Assembly: GCF_017569225.1 (NCBI RefSeq)
Contig: NZ_CP071868.1
Location: 2,976,001 to 3,040,000, forward strand
Direction: 5' to 3'
Source of the DNA: Pengzhenrongella sicca
GTDB lineage: Bacteria; Actinomycetota; Actinomycetes; Actinomycetales; Cellulomonadaceae
Length of the DNA: 64,000 nucleotides
In this document: positions 10,226 to 19,487 of the stretch, one piece after another
How positions within the stretch are numbered: the first letter of the stretch is position 1
Layout of the letters: each line of letters opens with the position of its first letter
Notes under the pieces: model-generated
What the model saw: the letters and a program-made list of their open reading frames with translations, nothing else
Told to the model about the DNA's origin: nothing
The model's database searches: none
Translations under genes and position numbers: made by a program

Positions 10226-11235
10226 CCCCACCCGGCCGCCCGCGGCGTGACCGCCGGCGCGTCGTGCGCCAGGTCGTGCGCGCCGCCGGGCTCGGCGTCG
10301 GGATCGGCGCGGGCGTCCTGCTCGCCTTCGGGCGCCCGACGGGCCTGACCGGCGCGGCCGGGTTCGCGCAGGCGATCTCGTTCCGCGCCGTCCTCGCGTT
10401 CGCGCTCGCCGCGGCCGCAGCGCTCGCCGCGGCGCTGCCCGGCCGACGGCGGCGGGTCGGCCTCGTCGCGGTGCTCGCCCTCGCGGCGCTCCTGCAGGCG
10501 GTCGTGCTCGCCGACCGCGGGCTGGTCCCCGCCGGCGTGGCCGCGGGCCCCGCGCCGCGGGACGGGCTCGTCGTCCTCGCGGCCAACACCGAGTCCGGCG
10601 CGTCCGCGGCGGACCTCGCCGACCTCGTGCGCGCCACGGGCGCGAACGTGGCGGTGCTGCCCGAGACGACCCGCGCGGTGGCCGACGACGTCGCGGCCCG
10701 GCTCGCGGCGTCGGGCACCCCCATGCAGGTGCTGAGCAGGCAGAGCTCCGACCACGTGGCGTCGGCGACGGCGCTGCTCGTGGCCGCGACGCTCGGGACG
10801 TACGCGATCGACGGCGTCGCGGACACCGCGCTCGCCTCGTTCACCGCCGTGCCGGTCGACGGCTCGGGGCCGACGCTCGTCGCCGTGCACGCCACCCCGC
10901 CGGCCGCGCGCGCCGCGATGGACCCCTGGCGCCGAAGCACCGCCTGGGCGACGGCCGTGTGCCGCGACACCCGCGACGTCGTCGTCGCCGGTGACTTCAA
11001 CGCGACCCTCGACCATCCGGCGTTCGCCGCGCTGGCCCCGTGCGTCGACGCCGCCGAGGCGGCCGGTGCCGCCGGCCTCGGGACCTGGCCGTCGTCCGCC
11101 CCGCGGCTGCTCGCGACGCCGATCGACCATGTGCTCGTCGACGGCCGCCGCTGGCGCGTGCTGTCGTTCGCCGTGCTCGACGCGGTGCCGCGCAGCGACC
11201 ACCGCCCCGTGGTCGCCCGGCTCGCCCGCCGCTGA
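10222..11235 (+). CDS. membrane-anchored endonuclease/exonuclease/phosphatase family protein
   Basis: A 337-residue protein of the EEP fold. The N-terminal 100 residues hold a basic start followed by about three hydrophobic segments. The catalytic domain then faces outward or follows the membrane anchor. Visible active-site motifs are ANTESG (start of the fold), [24 protein letters not shown] and [12 protein letters not shown]. The GTG at 10222 overlaps the panB stop (GTGA), so it is probably translated with panB. Its substrate (nucleic acid, phosphoinositide or another phosphodiester) cannot be inferred. Confidence 0.8.
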   Translation: MTPPGRPRRDRRRVVRQVVRAAGLGVGIGAGVLLAFGRPTGLTGAAGFAQAISFRAVLAFALAAAAALAAALPGRRRRVGLVAVLALAALLQAVVLADRGLVPAGVAAGPAPRDGLVVLAANTESGASAADLADLVRATGANVAVLPETTRAVADDVAARLAASGTPMQVLSRQSSDHVASATALLVAATLGTYAIDGVADTALASFTAVPVDGSGPTLVAVHATPPAARAAMDPWRRSTAWATAVCRDTRDVVVAGDFNATLDHPAFAALAPCVDAAEAAGAAGLGTWPSSAPRLLATPIDHVLVDGRRWRVLSFAVLDAVPRSDHRPVVARLARR

Positions 11236-11238
11236 GCG

Positions 11239-11427
11239 TCAGCCGCGCTCGCGCTCGTCGGCGTCCCAGCGCCGGGTGCGCTCCGCGGCCTGCTCGAGCG
11301 CCTTCTCGGCGGCCGCGCGGGTCGGGTACGGGCCCAGGAGGTGCTGCCAGGAGCTCTGGTGCCCCTCCTCGACCTGCTTCGTCTCGCTGTTGAACCAGAA
11401 CTCGCCGGGCTCCGTCGCGCCTGCCAT
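11239..11427 (-). CDS. small SPOR-like conserved protein
   Basis: A 62-residue protein beginning [20 protein letters not shown], with the pattern [18 protein letters not shown]. This is the short SPOR-like repeat often seen next to map in actinobacteria. It is tiny, soluble and charged. It is convergent with the EEP gene (three bases between stops) and divergent from map. Its role is unknown; peptidoglycan binding by analogy with SPOR domains is only an inference. Confidence 0.7.
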   Translation of the reverse strand: MAGATEPGEFWFNSETKQVEEGHQSSWQHLLGPYPTRAAAEKALEQAAERTRRWDADERERG

Positions 11428-11483
11428 GGCCTGCCTCCGCTCGGCGCCCGAGGCGGGCGCTCATGGTCCGTAGACTGCCAGGC

Positions 11484-12356
11484 ATGGCGACTGCGAGCAC
11501 GACGAGCCGACGTGCGGTGCCCGGGGTGATCGGCCCGCGGCGACAGGTTCCCCGGTCCATCGACCGGCCCGAATACGTCGGCCGGCCCGGTCCGGCACCG
11601 TTCCTGGGCAGCAACGTCGTGACGCCGCAGACGGCCGACCGCATCCGGCGCGCGAGCCAGGTCGCGGCGCGCGCGCTCGTAGAGGTGGGCCGGGCCGTGA
11701 CTCCGGGCGTCACGACCGACGAGCTCGACCGCATCGGGCACGAGTACATGCTCGACCACGGCGCCTACCCCTCGACGCTCGGCTACCGGGGCTTCCCGAA
11801 GTCGCTGTGCACCTCGGTCAACGACGTGATCTGCCACGGCATCCCGGACTCCACCGTCCTGACCGACGGCGACATCGTCAACGTCGACATCACCGCCTAC
11901 CTCGACGGCGTGCACGGCGACAACAACGCGACGTTCGCGGTCGGCGAGCTCGACGAGAGCGCGGCGCTGCTCGTCGAGCGCACCCGCGAGTCGCTCAACC
12001 GCGCCATCAAGGCCGTCGTGCCGGGCCGCGAGCTCAACGTCATCGGCCGCGTCATCGAGAAGTACGCGGCGCGCTTCGGCTACGGCGTCGTGCGCGACTA
12101 CACCGGCCACGGCGTCGGCGAGGCCTTCCACTCCGGGCTCGTCGTGCCGCACTACGACGCCGCACCCAAATACGCGACCGTGATCGAGCCCGGCATGGTG
12201 TTCACCATCGAACCCATGCTCACCCTCGGCACGCACGAGTGGACGATGTGGGACGACGGTTGGACAGTGGTGACCGCGGATGGCAATCTCACGGCCCAGT
12301 TCGAGCACACCCTGTTGGTCACCCAAACCGGAGCGGAGATCCTGACCCTGCCATGA
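11484..12356 (+). CDS. map: type I methionine aminopeptidase
   Basis: Removes the initiator methionine from nascent proteins. It has 290 residues including a roughly 45-residue N-terminal extension with a proline-rich stretch ([12 protein letters not shown]), as in other actinobacterial MetAP1c forms. The metal ligands are visible: Asp in [11 protein letters not shown], Asp in [10 protein letters not shown], His in [11 protein letters not shown], Glu in FTIEPML and Glu in QFEHTLLV. The start was set at ATG 11484; an upstream ATG at 11463 would add seven residues. It is coupled to ppgK by an ATGA overlap. Confidence 0.94.
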   Translation: MATASTTSRRAVPGVIGPRRQVPRSIDRPEYVGRPGPAPFLGSNVVTPQTADRIRRASQVAARALVEVGRAVTPGVTTDELDRIGHEYMLDHGAYPSTLGYRGFPKSLCTSVNDVICHGIPDSTVLTDGDIVNVDITAYLDGVHGDNNATFAVGELDESAALLVERTRESLNRAIKAVVPGRELNVIGRVIEKYAARFGYGVVRDYTGHGVGEAFHSGLVVPHYDAAPKYATVIEPGMVFTIEPMLTLGTHEWTMWDDGWTVVTADGNLTAQFEHTLLVTQTGAEILTLP

Positions 12357-13168
12357 GCCAGACCACTGGGACGAAGAAGCCCACCACCGCGCTCGCCTTC
12401 GGCATCGACATCGGCGGTAGCGGCATCAAGGGCGCCCCGGTCGACCTGGAGCGCGGCGAGTTCGCGGCCGACCGGGTCCGGATCCCGACCCCGGAGGTCT
12501 CCACGCCAGCGGCGGTCGCCAAGGTGGTCGCCGAGGTCGTGAACTCGTTCAAGCTCCCCCCCGAGGTCCCCGTCGGCGTGACCTTCCCGGCCGTCGTCCA
12601 GCACGGCGTGGCGCGCAGCGCCGCCAACGTCGACTCCTCGTGGGTCGGCACCAACATCGAGACCGTGATCGGCGACGCGCTCGGCCGCCGGGTGTTCGCG
12701 TTCAACGACGCCGACGCCGCCGGCTACGGCGAGGCGATCTACGGGGCCGCGCGCGGGTCACGCGGGGTCACGCTCATGACCACTCTCGGCACCGGGATCG
12801 GCACCGCGATGGTCGTCGACGGCGTCCTGGTCCCGAACCTCGAGCTCGGCCACCTGGAGATCGACGGGTACGACGCCGAGTCCCGCGCTTCCGACGCCGC
12901 CCGGGACCGGGACGGGCTGAACTGGGAGGACTGGGCCAAGCGCCTGCAGCGGTACTACGGCGTGCTCGAGGACCTGCTGTGGCCCGACCTGATCGTCGTC
13001 GGCGGCGGGGTGAGCAAGAACCACGCGAAGTTCCTGCCGCTGCTGCACCTGCGCGCCCCGATCGTCCCCGCCCAGCTGCGCAACGCCGCCGGCATCGTGG
13101 GCGTGGCCGCCCTCGCCGCGCGCGCCACCACGGCGTCAGCCGGAGCGGGCGACCGCCCCGCCCGATGA
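12353..13168 (+). CDS. ppgK: polyphosphate glucokinase (ROK family)
   Basis: Phosphorylates glucose using polyphosphate (and often ATP), a typical actinobacterial enzyme. It has 271 residues with the ROK/hexokinase phosphate-1 motif [17 protein letters not shown] at about residue 17. Catalytic Asp lies in [15 protein letters not shown], and there is a [12 protein letters not shown] loop, an [13 protein letters not shown] segment and the adenosine region [14 protein letters not shown]. The family histidine-cysteine zinc motif of ROK repressors is absent, as expected for PpgK. It starts inside the map stop (ATGA) and ends inside the next start (ATGA). Confidence 0.94.
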   Translation: MSQTTGTKKPTTALAFGIDIGGSGIKGAPVDLERGEFAADRVRIPTPEVSTPAAVAKVVAEVVNSFKLPPEVPVGVTFPAVVQHGVARSAANVDSSWVGTNIETVIGDALGRRVFAFNDADAAGYGEAIYGAARGSRGVTLMTTLGTGIGTAMVVDGVLVPNLELGHLEIDGYDAESRASDAARDRDGLNWEDWAKRLQRYYGVLEDLLWPDLIVVGGGVSKNHAKFLPLLHLRAPIVPAQLRNAAGIVGVAALAARATTASAGAGDRPAR

Positions 13169-13983
13169 CCGGGCGCGCTTTGACCGGGCACGGCCTGACC
13201 GGGCGCGCGCTGACCGAGGTCGCGCCGGGCGTCTGGACGGCGACGGCCGAGATCTGGACCTCGCTCACGACCGTGATCGTCGCCGCCGACGGGTCGAGCC
13301 TCGTGGTCGACCCCGGCATCAGCGTCGCCGAGCTCCGCGGGCTCGGGCGGGAGGTGGTGGCGCGCGGCTGGGCCGTGGCCGCCGGCTTCGCGACCCACCC
13401 GCACTGGGACCACGTGCTCTGGGATGCCGCCCTCGGCGAGTCGCCACGCTGGGCGACGCCGAGCGCGGTCGGGTACGCGCGCGAGCACCGGACGCACAAC
13501 CTGACGGAGTCCGCGGGTGCCACCCCCGGGCTCGACGAGTCGCTGCTGGGCCTCCTGACGCCCCTGCCCGACGGCGCGGCCGAGGTCCCGTGGACCGGGC
13601 CGCGCGCCGTCGTCGTCCCACACGAGGGGCACTGCCCCGGCCACGCGGGCCTCGTGCTGCCCGCTGCCGGCGTGCTGCTCGCTGGCGACATGCTCTCCGA
13701 CCTCGAGGTGCCGCTGCTCGACCTGCGATCGGCGGACCCGATCGGCGACTACCGCGCCGGGCTGGACGGGCTCGAGGCCGCGGCGGCCGAGCACGGCGCG
13801 CGCGTGCTCGTGCCGGGGCACGGCCACGTCGGCGACGCCGCGGAGCTTGCGCGGCGCCTGCGGGTCGACCGCGCCTACCTCGACGACCTCGACGCCGACC
13901 GGCCGAGCCCCGACCCCCGCCTCGCGACCGACTGGATCGCCGTCGAGCACGCCCGCCACGTCGCGTGGCGCCGCGCCAGGTAG
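13165..13983 (+). CDS. MBL-fold metallo-hydrolase
   Basis: A 272-residue metallo-beta-lactamase fold hydrolase. The metal-binding HxHxDH motif reads THPHWDHVLWD near residue 74, with further ligands in HCPGHAGLVLP, LLAGDMLSD and LVPGHGHVGD. This is a complete set, so it should be an active dinuclear-metal enzyme. The substrate is unknown. The first dozen codons contain a repeated [16 protein letters not shown] stretch. It is the third gene in the coupled run map-ppgK-MBL. Confidence 0.85.
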   Translation: MTGRALTGHGLTGRALTEVAPGVWTATAEIWTSLTTVIVAADGSSLVVDPGISVAELRGLGREVVARGWAVAAGFATHPHWDHVLWDAALGESPRWATPSAVGYAREHRTHNLTESAGATPGLDESLLGLLTPLPDGAAEVPWTGPRAVVVPHEGHCPGHAGLVLPAAGVLLAGDMLSDLEVPLLDLRSADPIGDYRAGLDGLEAAAAEHGARVLVPGHGHVGDAAELARRLRVDRAYLDDLDADRPSPDPRLATDWIAVEHARHVAWRRAR

Positions 13984-14038
13984 GCTGCCCGCGCGTCGCC
14001 CGGCACGAGCGGCGCGATCCATCTGTGGGGAGCACGCC

Positions 14039-14485
14039 ATGACCGTCCGATCTGAGCTGTTCGCGGCCGACCACCCCGGCGCGCTCGCGCGTGCGGACGC
14101 GCGCGACGCGGGCCGCGCACCGGACGCCGGCCAGCCGGCGGTGGACCTGCTGGGCGTGGACGCCCTCGACGTGGAGCAGCTCGGGACGGTGGCCGCGCGC
14201 GCGGTCCAGTTCGGCACCGGCGAGCTCGAGCTCCAGGAGGTCGACCTCGACCACGAGTCGCTCGTGGAGCTGCCCGCGTTCCTGTGCGAGGTGCTCGTCG
14301 AGCTCGGCCGCGCCGAAGACCTCGCGCTGCCGGGCGAGGTCGCGGCCGAGTGGGCGGCGGACGACGACATCACGCTGACCGCCGCCGCGGCCCTGCCCCT
14401 GGTCAGCTCGATCATCGCGCTCGCCACCGCGGCCGCCGCGGCGGGCACCGCGGTGTACCTGTGGGCCGGCTCGGAGCAGGCCTGA
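14039..14485 (+). CDS. unknown protein with C-terminal membrane segment
   Basis: A 148-residue acidic protein starting at ATG 14039 after GTGGGGAGCACGCC, a plausible ribosome binding site. The body is rich in Glu, Asp, Leu and Ala (VDLLGVDALDVEQLG, ELQEVDLDHESLVELP). It ends in one hydrophobic helix near residues 118-143 followed by a short acidic tail, so it is likely tail-anchored. I recognise no family. It follows the MBL gene by 55 bases, and its stop lies just before a tandem repeat. Confidence 0.5.
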   Translation: MTVRSELFAADHPGALARADARDAGRAPDAGQPAVDLLGVDALDVEQLGTVAARAVQFGTGELELQEVDLDHESLVELPAFLCEVLVELGRAEDLALPGEVAAEWAADDDITLTAAAALPLVSSIIALATAAAAAGTAVYLWAGSEQA

Positions 14486-14490
14486 CTCGA

Positions 14491-14550
14491 GGCCTCGCGC
14501 CCGGCCTCGCGCCCGGCCTCGCGCCCGGCCTCGCGCCTGGCCTCACGCCC
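14491..14550 (+). repeat. 12-bp tandem repeat, five units
   Basis: Five consecutive copies of GGCCTCGCGCCC. The first three are identical; the fourth differs at its last base and the fifth at one internal base. They lie immediately after the stop codon of the preceding gene. In frame they would read as repeated GLAP, so they may be a slipped extension of an old C-terminus. Confidence 0.85.
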
Positions 14551-14718
14551 AGTCCGGTTTGCCGGGCTTGCCCGGTACTACGCCAATCCGGTGCTTTGTC
14601 GCGTCAGCCCTTCTCTCCCGCGCCTGACCGAGGCACGATGACCGTCCACCGGGCGATCGCGCGTGGCGGCCGGCGACCCGTCCCGCCACCGCGCTCGCCC
14701 CTGCGGAAGGGGCGACGT

Positions 14719-15126
14719 ATGACGACGGTCAGCGGATTCAGGACGGCGCTCGGCGCGATCACGGGCCGCCGGACTCCCCCTCCCCCGGCGAGGGACGACG
14801 GCGGCGCCCGCCACAACCCCGCGCCGTCGATCGACGCGCAGCGCGACGCTCTCGCCGAGGTGCTGTACCTCGCGGAACAGGGCTTCTGGGACGACGGCCG
14901 CCGGTCGCCCTTCGGGACCGCCTGGAGCACGAGCACCGACCGCTACCTGCGCGGGCGCTACCTCGACCAGGCCGACGCGATCCTCGCGGCCGGCTTCCGC
15001 CAGCCGCCGCGGCTCGAGCGGACCGAGATCGAGACGGCGCTGCGCAGCGAGGGCAGCGGGACCGACGCCGACGACTGGATCGTGGTGGCCTGGGCCCTCG
15101 GCATCGACGTGCGCGCACAGGACTGA
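14719..15126 (+). CDS. hypothetical protein
   Basis: A 135-residue protein of unknown function. The start ATG 14719 is chosen because GGAAGGGG sits eight or so bases upstream; an ATG at 14638 is in frame but lacks such a site. The N-terminal 40 residues are basic and proline-rich. The rest is acidic and helical, with DALAEVLYLAEQGFWDDGR and DDWIVVAWALGI as notable segments. No domain is recognised. Sequence related to a transporter C-terminus begins directly after its stop. Confidence 0.5.
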   Translation: MTTVSGFRTALGAITGRRTPPPPARDDGGARHNPAPSIDAQRDALAEVLYLAEQGFWDDGRRSPFGTAWSTSTDRYLRGRYLDQADAILAAGFRQPPRLERTEIETALRSEGSGTDADDWIVVAWALGIDVRAQD

Positions 15127-15127
15127 C

Positions 15128-15385
15128 CGCGGGAACCTCAGCGGAGCCATCCCGACGCTGGTCTACGGCATCCAGGTCCTCTCGCCAAGCCGGTACTACG
15201 CGGCGACCGCGCTGATCTGCGGCATCGTCGCGCTGAGCATCGGCAGCTCCACGTTGCTCTACCTGCCGTACGCGGTCTTCTGCTATGCCAGTCCTGGGCT
15301 GAGCGTCCTGGACGGGATCACCGGCTTCAAGATCGAGAAGATTGCACCCGCCGAGCCCGCCGAGGCCCCGGAGGAGACGGCATGA
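15128..15385 (+). pseudogene. remnant of a NhaC-type Na+/H+ antiporter (C-terminal pieces)
   Basis: A stretch without its own start reads RGNLSGAIPTLVYG, then LSPSRYYAATALICGIVALS and IGSS, then jumps directly to TLLYLPYAVFCYASPG and DGITGFKIEKI before stopping at 15385. The two parts resemble separate conserved C-terminal regions of NhaC-family antiporters. In an intact protein the GSS segment continues as GSSWTTAGT, and roughly 100 further residues precede LPYAFFN. So the N-terminal half and an internal block both seem deleted. The stop overlaps the start of the next gene (ATGA), which suggests the intact gene was once co-translated with the permease and arcA. Family assignment is from memory of motifs. 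Confidence 0.55.
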
Positions 15386-16839
15386 GCACCCAGACGGACG
15401 AGGCGGCCACGGGCGGCGCCGTCGCGACAATGAGCCTGCCCACGCTCACGGCGATGGTGGTGGGCGGCATGGTCGGGGCCGGCGTGTTCTCGCTCCACGC
15501 GCGGTTCGGCGTGGCGACCGGCATCCTCGGGTCGCTGATCGCATGGGCGATCGCGGGCACCGGCATGCTCATGCTCACCTTCGTGTTCCAGAACCTCGCG
15601 ATCCGCAAGCCCGAGCTCGACTCCGGCGTGTTCATCTACGCCAAGGCCGGGTTCGGGGACTACGCGGGATTCAACTCCGCGATCGGCTTCTGGGCCAGCA
15701 CGGTGGCCGGCAACTGCTTCTACTGGGTGTTCATCGGCGCCACGCTCGGCGCGTTCTTCGGCGGGTTCGGCGACGGCGAGACGGTCTTGGCCGTCGCGGT
15801 GTCCACCGCCGGCGTCTGGCTGTTCCACTCCATGATCGCCCGCGGCGTCCGGGACGCCGCGGTCATCAACCGCATCGTCACGGTCTTCAAGATCATCCCG
15901 ATCCTGGTCTTCATCGTCGTCATGTTCGTCGCGTTCGACGCCGAGGTCTTCGCCGACAACTGGACGGCCTACGGGTACGGCGACCTCGGCGACCTCAACG
16001 AGCAGGTGCGCAACACGATGCTGATCACGACGTTCGTGTTCATCGGCATCGAGGGCGCCAGCGTCTACTCCCGCTATGCCAAGCGGCGCGAGGACGTCGG
16101 CAGGGCCACCGTGCTCGGCTTCCTGAGCGTGCTGTCGATCTTCGCGCTCGTCACGCTGTCGAGCTACGCCGTCGTGCCGCAGCCCGAGCTCGCCGCCGCC
16201 CGGCAGCCGTCGATGGTCGGCGTCTTCCAGTCGCAGGTCGGGGACTGGGGCGAGGTGTTCATCAGCGTCGCCGTCGTCGTCTCCGTCCTCGGCGCCTATC
16301 TCGCGTGGACCCTGATGGCGGCCGAGGTCATGTACATCCCGGCCCGGGCGGACGACTTCCCCGAGTTCCTCGGCCGGGAGAACGCCGCCGGTACGCCGAT
16401 CACGGCGCTCGTGGTGACCTCGCTCGCCGTGCAGGGGATGCTCGCGCTCACGCTGTTCGTGACCGACGCGCTGAACTTCATGCTCGACCTGTCCACCAGT
16501 CTCGCGCTGCTGCCCTACCTGCTCGCGGCGGCCTACGCCCTCAAGCTCGGCCTCACCGGCGAGTCCTACGAGGGGGTCTCCCCCGGCCTGCGCCGCAGGG
16601 AGACGGTCGTCGCAGGCGCGGCGACGGCGTACACGATCTTCCTCTTCGACGCCGCGGGCCTGACGTTCCTGCTGCTGTCGACCGTCATCCTCGCGCCCGC
16701 CGCGCTGCTCTACGTCAAGGCCCGCAGCGAGCACGGTCGCCGCCTGTTCAGCCCGGCGGAGTTCGGGCTCCTCGCTTTGATCCTCGCCGGTGCGATCATC
16801 GGCGTCGTCGGCCTATGGACCGGCCGCATCACCCTCTGA
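15382..16839 (+). CDS. APC-family amino acid permease, arginine/ornithine antiporter-like
   Basis: A 485-residue integral membrane protein with about twelve hydrophobic helices. The N-terminal helix motif [19 protein letters not shown] is the substrate-binding GxxxGxG-type motif of the basic amino acid/polyamine antiporter branch (ArcD, YdgI, LysI). [19 protein letters not shown] at about residues 215-233 is also typical of that branch. Its position 22 bases before arginine deiminase supports import of arginine with export of ornithine or citrulline. The start overlaps the stop of the antiporter remnant. Confidence 0.82.
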   Translation: MSTQTDEAATGGAVATMSLPTLTAMVVGGMVGAGVFSLHARFGVATGILGSLIAWAIAGTGMLMLTFVFQNLAIRKPELDSGVFIYAKAGFGDYAGFNSAIGFWASTVAGNCFYWVFIGATLGAFFGGFGDGETVLAVAVSTAGVWLFHSMIARGVRDAAVINRIVTVFKIIPILVFIVVMFVAFDAEVFADNWTAYGYGDLGDLNEQVRNTMLITTFVFIGIEGASVYSRYAKRREDVGRATVLGFLSVLSIFALVTLSSYAVVPQPELAAARQPSMVGVFQSQVGDWGEVFISVAVVVSVLGAYLAWTLMAAEVMYIPARADDFPEFLGRENAAGTPITALVVTSLAVQGMLALTLFVTDALNFMLDLSTSLALLPYLLAAAYALKLGLTGESYEGVSPGLRRRETVVAGAATAYTIFLFDAAGLTFLLLSTVILAPAALLYVKARSEHGRRLFSPAEFGLLALILAGAIIGVVGLWTGRITL

Positions 16840-16861
16840 GCTCCGACAGGAAGGCAAGGAC

Positions 16862-18115
16862 ATGGCTGAGCAGGTCTCCTCGACCTACGGCGTGCACTCG
16901 GAGGTCGGACGGCTGCACAAGGTGCTGGTCTGCGCGCCCGGGCTCGCGCACCGCCGGCTCACGCCCAGCAACAACCACGACCTCCTCTTCGACGACGTGA
17001 TGTGGGTCGAGAACGCCCAGCGTGACCACGCCGACTTCGTGAACAAGCTGACCCAGCGCGGCGTCGAGGTGGTCGAGCTGCACGACGTGCTGGCGCAGGC
17101 CCTCCGGGTGCCGGGCGGCCGCGACTGGCTCCTGGACCGCAAGATCACGGCGAACCAGGTGGGCCTGGGCCTCGTGGACAGCACCCGCGCGTACCTCGAG
17201 ACCCTCGCGGAGGGCGAGCTCGCCGAGTTCCTGATCGGGGGCCTGGCGACCCAGGACCTGCCCGAGGACTTCCGGTCCGGCTACGTGAGCCTGGCGCGGG
17301 AGCAGACCGGGGCGCGCGAGTACCTGATGCCGCCGCTGCCGAACACGCTCTACACGCGCGACACCACGTGCTGGCTGTACGGCGGCCTGACGATGAACCC
17401 GCTCTACTGGCCGGCACGCAAGGACGAGACGCTGATCTACAAGGCGATCTACGAGTTCCACCCGGACTTCGTCGGGTCGACGGTGTGGTGGGGCGACCCC
17501 GAGAAGGAGTGGGGTCAGGCGACCTTCGAGGGCGGCGACATCATGCCGGTGGGCAACGGCGTCGTGCTGATGGGGATGAGCGAGCGCACCTCGCGGCAGG
17601 CCATCACCCAGGTGGCCGCCGCGATGTTCGCGCAGGGCGCGGCCGAGCGCGTGGTGGTGGCGGGGATGCCGAAGCTCCGGGCCGCGATGCATCTCGACAC
17701 CGTCTTCACGTTTGCCGACCTCGACATCGTCACGCTCTATCCGACGATCATGGACGACGTCCACACCTTCACGCTGCTGCCGTCGGACCGGGCGCCGGGG
17801 GTGGAGGTCGTGGACGAGGGCTCCGCGTCCTTCGTCGACGTCGTCGCGAGGTCCCTCGGCCTGTCGTCGTTGCAGGTCATCGAGACGGGCGGCGACGTCT
17901 ACCAGTCCGAACGCCAGCAGTGGGACAGCGGCAACAACGCCGTGGCCCTCGAGCCCGGCGTGGTCTTCACCTACGACCGGAACACCCTGACCAACACCCT
18001 GCTCCGCAAGGCCGGGGTCGAGGTCATCACGATCGTCGGCGCAGAGCTGGGCCGCGGGCGCGGCGGCGGGCACTGCATGACCTGCCCGATCATCCGGGAT
18101 CCCGTGGCGTTCTGA
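16862..18115 (+). CDS. arcA: arginine deiminase
   Basis: Hydrolyses L-arginine to citrulline and ammonia in the cytoplasm. It has 417 residues, the usual length. Active-site segments are clear: [24 protein letters not shown] with the catalytic acid, [10 protein letters not shown] with the catalytic His, and the nucleophile Cys in [10 protein letters not shown] near the C-terminus. The start ATG 16862 follows AGGAAGGCAAGG. Neither ornithine carbamoyltransferase nor carbamate kinase is in the window, so the gene may serve ammonia production or acid tolerance, or the pathway is completed elsewhere. Confidence 0.95.
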   Translation: MAEQVSSTYGVHSEVGRLHKVLVCAPGLAHRRLTPSNNHDLLFDDVMWVENAQRDHADFVNKLTQRGVEVVELHDVLAQALRVPGGRDWLLDRKITANQVGLGLVDSTRAYLETLAEGELAEFLIGGLATQDLPEDFRSGYVSLAREQTGAREYLMPPLPNTLYTRDTTCWLYGGLTMNPLYWPARKDETLIYKAIYEFHPDFVGSTVWWGDPEKEWGQATFEGGDIMPVGNGVVLMGMSERTSRQAITQVAAAMFAQGAAERVVVAGMPKLRAAMHLDTVFTFADLDIVTLYPTIMDDVHTFTLLPSDRAPGVEVVDEGSASFVDVVARSLGLSSLQVIETGGDVYQSERQQWDSGNNAVALEPGVVFTYDRNTLTNTLLRKAGVEVITIVGAELGRGRGGGHCMTCPIIRDPVAF

Positions 18116-18133
18116 GGCGCCCCGCCGTGCTCG

Positions 18134-19297
18134 TCAGTCGGCGCCGAGGACGTAGGTCTGGATCGCGATCACGGCGGCGCCGCGCGCCCACTGGGTGAAG
18201 TCGCCGCGTCGCACGTCAAAGTCGACGGGTGAGGCCGCGGGGTCGCGGTCCGCAGCAATCGCCGCGGCGATGTGCTGCCGGGCGACGTCGACGAGGCGAA
18301 CGCCCTCCCCCGAGAGCACCACACGCTCGGGCATCGTCATGTTGGCGGCCAGGGCGATGAGGCGGCCCAGGGCCCGCGCCGCGTCGGCAACGATCCGCTC
18401 CGCGGCGGGGTCACCCGCGAGGGCGAGGTCGAGGACTTCGTCGTAGTCGACCTGCCGCCGCAACGCTACCGACGCGGATGCGGCGATGCTCGGCATGGTG
18501 AGCATCGCCGTCGAGCACCCGCGGTGCCCTGCGAAGCACACCGGTCCGGCCGGGTCGAGGGGGACGTGGCCGACGAGACCCAGCCCCGCGTCCAGCCCCC
18601 GGCTCAGGTGACCTCGGATCACGAGGCTGAAGCCGACCCCCGCTCCGATCGTGATGACGGCGAACCGGCCGAGGCCCCGCCCGGCACCGAACCAGTGCTC
18701 GGCCTCGGTCAAGGCGATCACATCGTTCTCCACGACCGTGGGCAGCCCGGTCGCCGCCTCGACCATCGCAGCGAGGGGCACGTCGTGCCAGCGGAGGAAC
18801 GGTGCGGCCAGAACGGTCGCATGGTCGGGGGCCTGTCCACCGATGCTGATGCCCACGGCCGTGACCGTCGGCCCGTGCGCCGACAGCCGGGCGACGAGCT
18901 CGGCGATCACTGCGCAGACGGCTTCCGGCGCGGCGTCGATCAGGGGCAGGTCCTGCGACGCCACCACTTCCGCGCGCAGCGTGGTCAGCACCCCGTAGGC
19001 GGTGTCGCCGGTGAGCTTGATGCCGATGAAGTGGTGCGAGGTCGGCACGACGTCCAGGGGCTTCTCCGGTCGACCGAGGCGTGGGTCACCGTTGCGGGCG
19101 TCGCCGTTGTGCGTTTCGACCTCCACCAGCAGGCCGGCATCGACTAGCGGACGGGCGAGCCTCGTCAGGCTCCCCGCCGAGAGGTCGAGACGGCGGGCGA
19201 GCTCGGCGCGCGAGAGTGGGCCATTGATGAGCACATCGAGAGCGATGGCGTGACTGGCACCACTGAGCGGTGTCCAGTTCGCGGTCAGCAGGGTCAC
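18134..19297 (-). CDS. ROK-family transcriptional repressor of the adjacent alpha-galactoside locus
   Basis: A 387-residue regulator: an N-terminal winged helix-turn-helix (PLSRAELARRLDLSAGSL, about residues 24-41) joined to a ROK sugar-kinase-like domain. That domain has GIKLTGD, VGISIGG, VENDVIAL, ITIGAGVGFSLV and the zinc-site remnant CFAGHRGCSTA. I chose GTG 19297 because AGAAGGA lies seven bases before it; the frame also offers ATG 19393, which would overlap one of the putative operators. It is divergent from the GH36 gene and convergent with arcA. The likely inducer is an alpha-galactoside or galactose/glucose product (inference). Confidence 0.85.
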   Translation of the reverse strand: MTLLTANWTPLSGASHAIALDVLINGPLSRAELARRLDLSAGSLTRLARPLVDAGLLVEVETHNGDARNGDPRLGRPEKPLDVVPTSHHFIGIKLTGDTAYGVLTTLRAEVVASQDLPLIDAAPEAVCAVIAELVARLSAHGPTVTAVGISIGGQAPDHATVLAAPFLRWHDVPLAAMVEAATGLPTVVENDVIALTEAEHWFGAGRGLGRFAVITIGAGVGFSLVIRGHLSRGLDAGLGLVGHVPLDPAGPVCFAGHRGCSTAMLTMPSIAASASVALRRQVDYDEVLDLALAGDPAAERIVADAARALGRLIALAANMTMPERVVLSGEGVRLVDVARQHIAAAIAADRDPAASPVDFDVRRGDFTQWARGAAVIAIQTYVLGAD

Positions 19298-19344
19298 GGG
19301 TTGTCCTTCTGCGGGTCGGTGCGGCAATTCTGCCAGTGGACGCC

Positions 19345-19367
19345 TTAGTTCGCTGCTAGAACTTAAA
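19345..19367 (+). promoter_or_regulatory. putative ROK operator, copy 1
   Basis: The AT-rich site reads TTAGT, six bases, then CTAGAACTT and AAA. It stands out in a high-GC intergenic region between the ROK gene and the GH36 gene, 47 bases upstream of the ROK start. A second copy in opposite orientation lies about 72 bases away. Outer arms TTAGTT and AACTTAA form an imperfect inverted repeat, as in known ROK/NagC/XylR-type operators. Assignment as an operator is inference. Confidence 0.6.
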
Positions 19368-19415
19368 CCCTCAGTTTGCCCTGCTTGAAGCACGATGCTG
19401 GCCGCCCTTGACGCC

Positions 19416-19439
19416 TATAAAGTTCTAGTGCAACACTAA
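19416..19439 (-). promoter_or_regulatory. putative ROK operator, copy 2
   Basis: Read on the minus strand this is TTAGT, six bases, CTAGAACTT, TATA. It matches copy 1 in both blocks and in spacing but faces the other way. It lies about 50 bases upstream of the alpha-galactosidase start and overlaps a TTGACG/TATAAA promoter-like stretch (19408-19421), so binding could block transcription to the right. Confidence 0.6.
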
Positions 19440-19487
19440 TGCCCGGTCGGTTGATCCACTCCGGCTCGTGACAAGGGAGTCGAAGCC

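Noticed and set aside
14491-14550. CRISPR-like repeat
   Set aside because: Units are 12 bases and contiguous with no spacers, and no cas genes are present.
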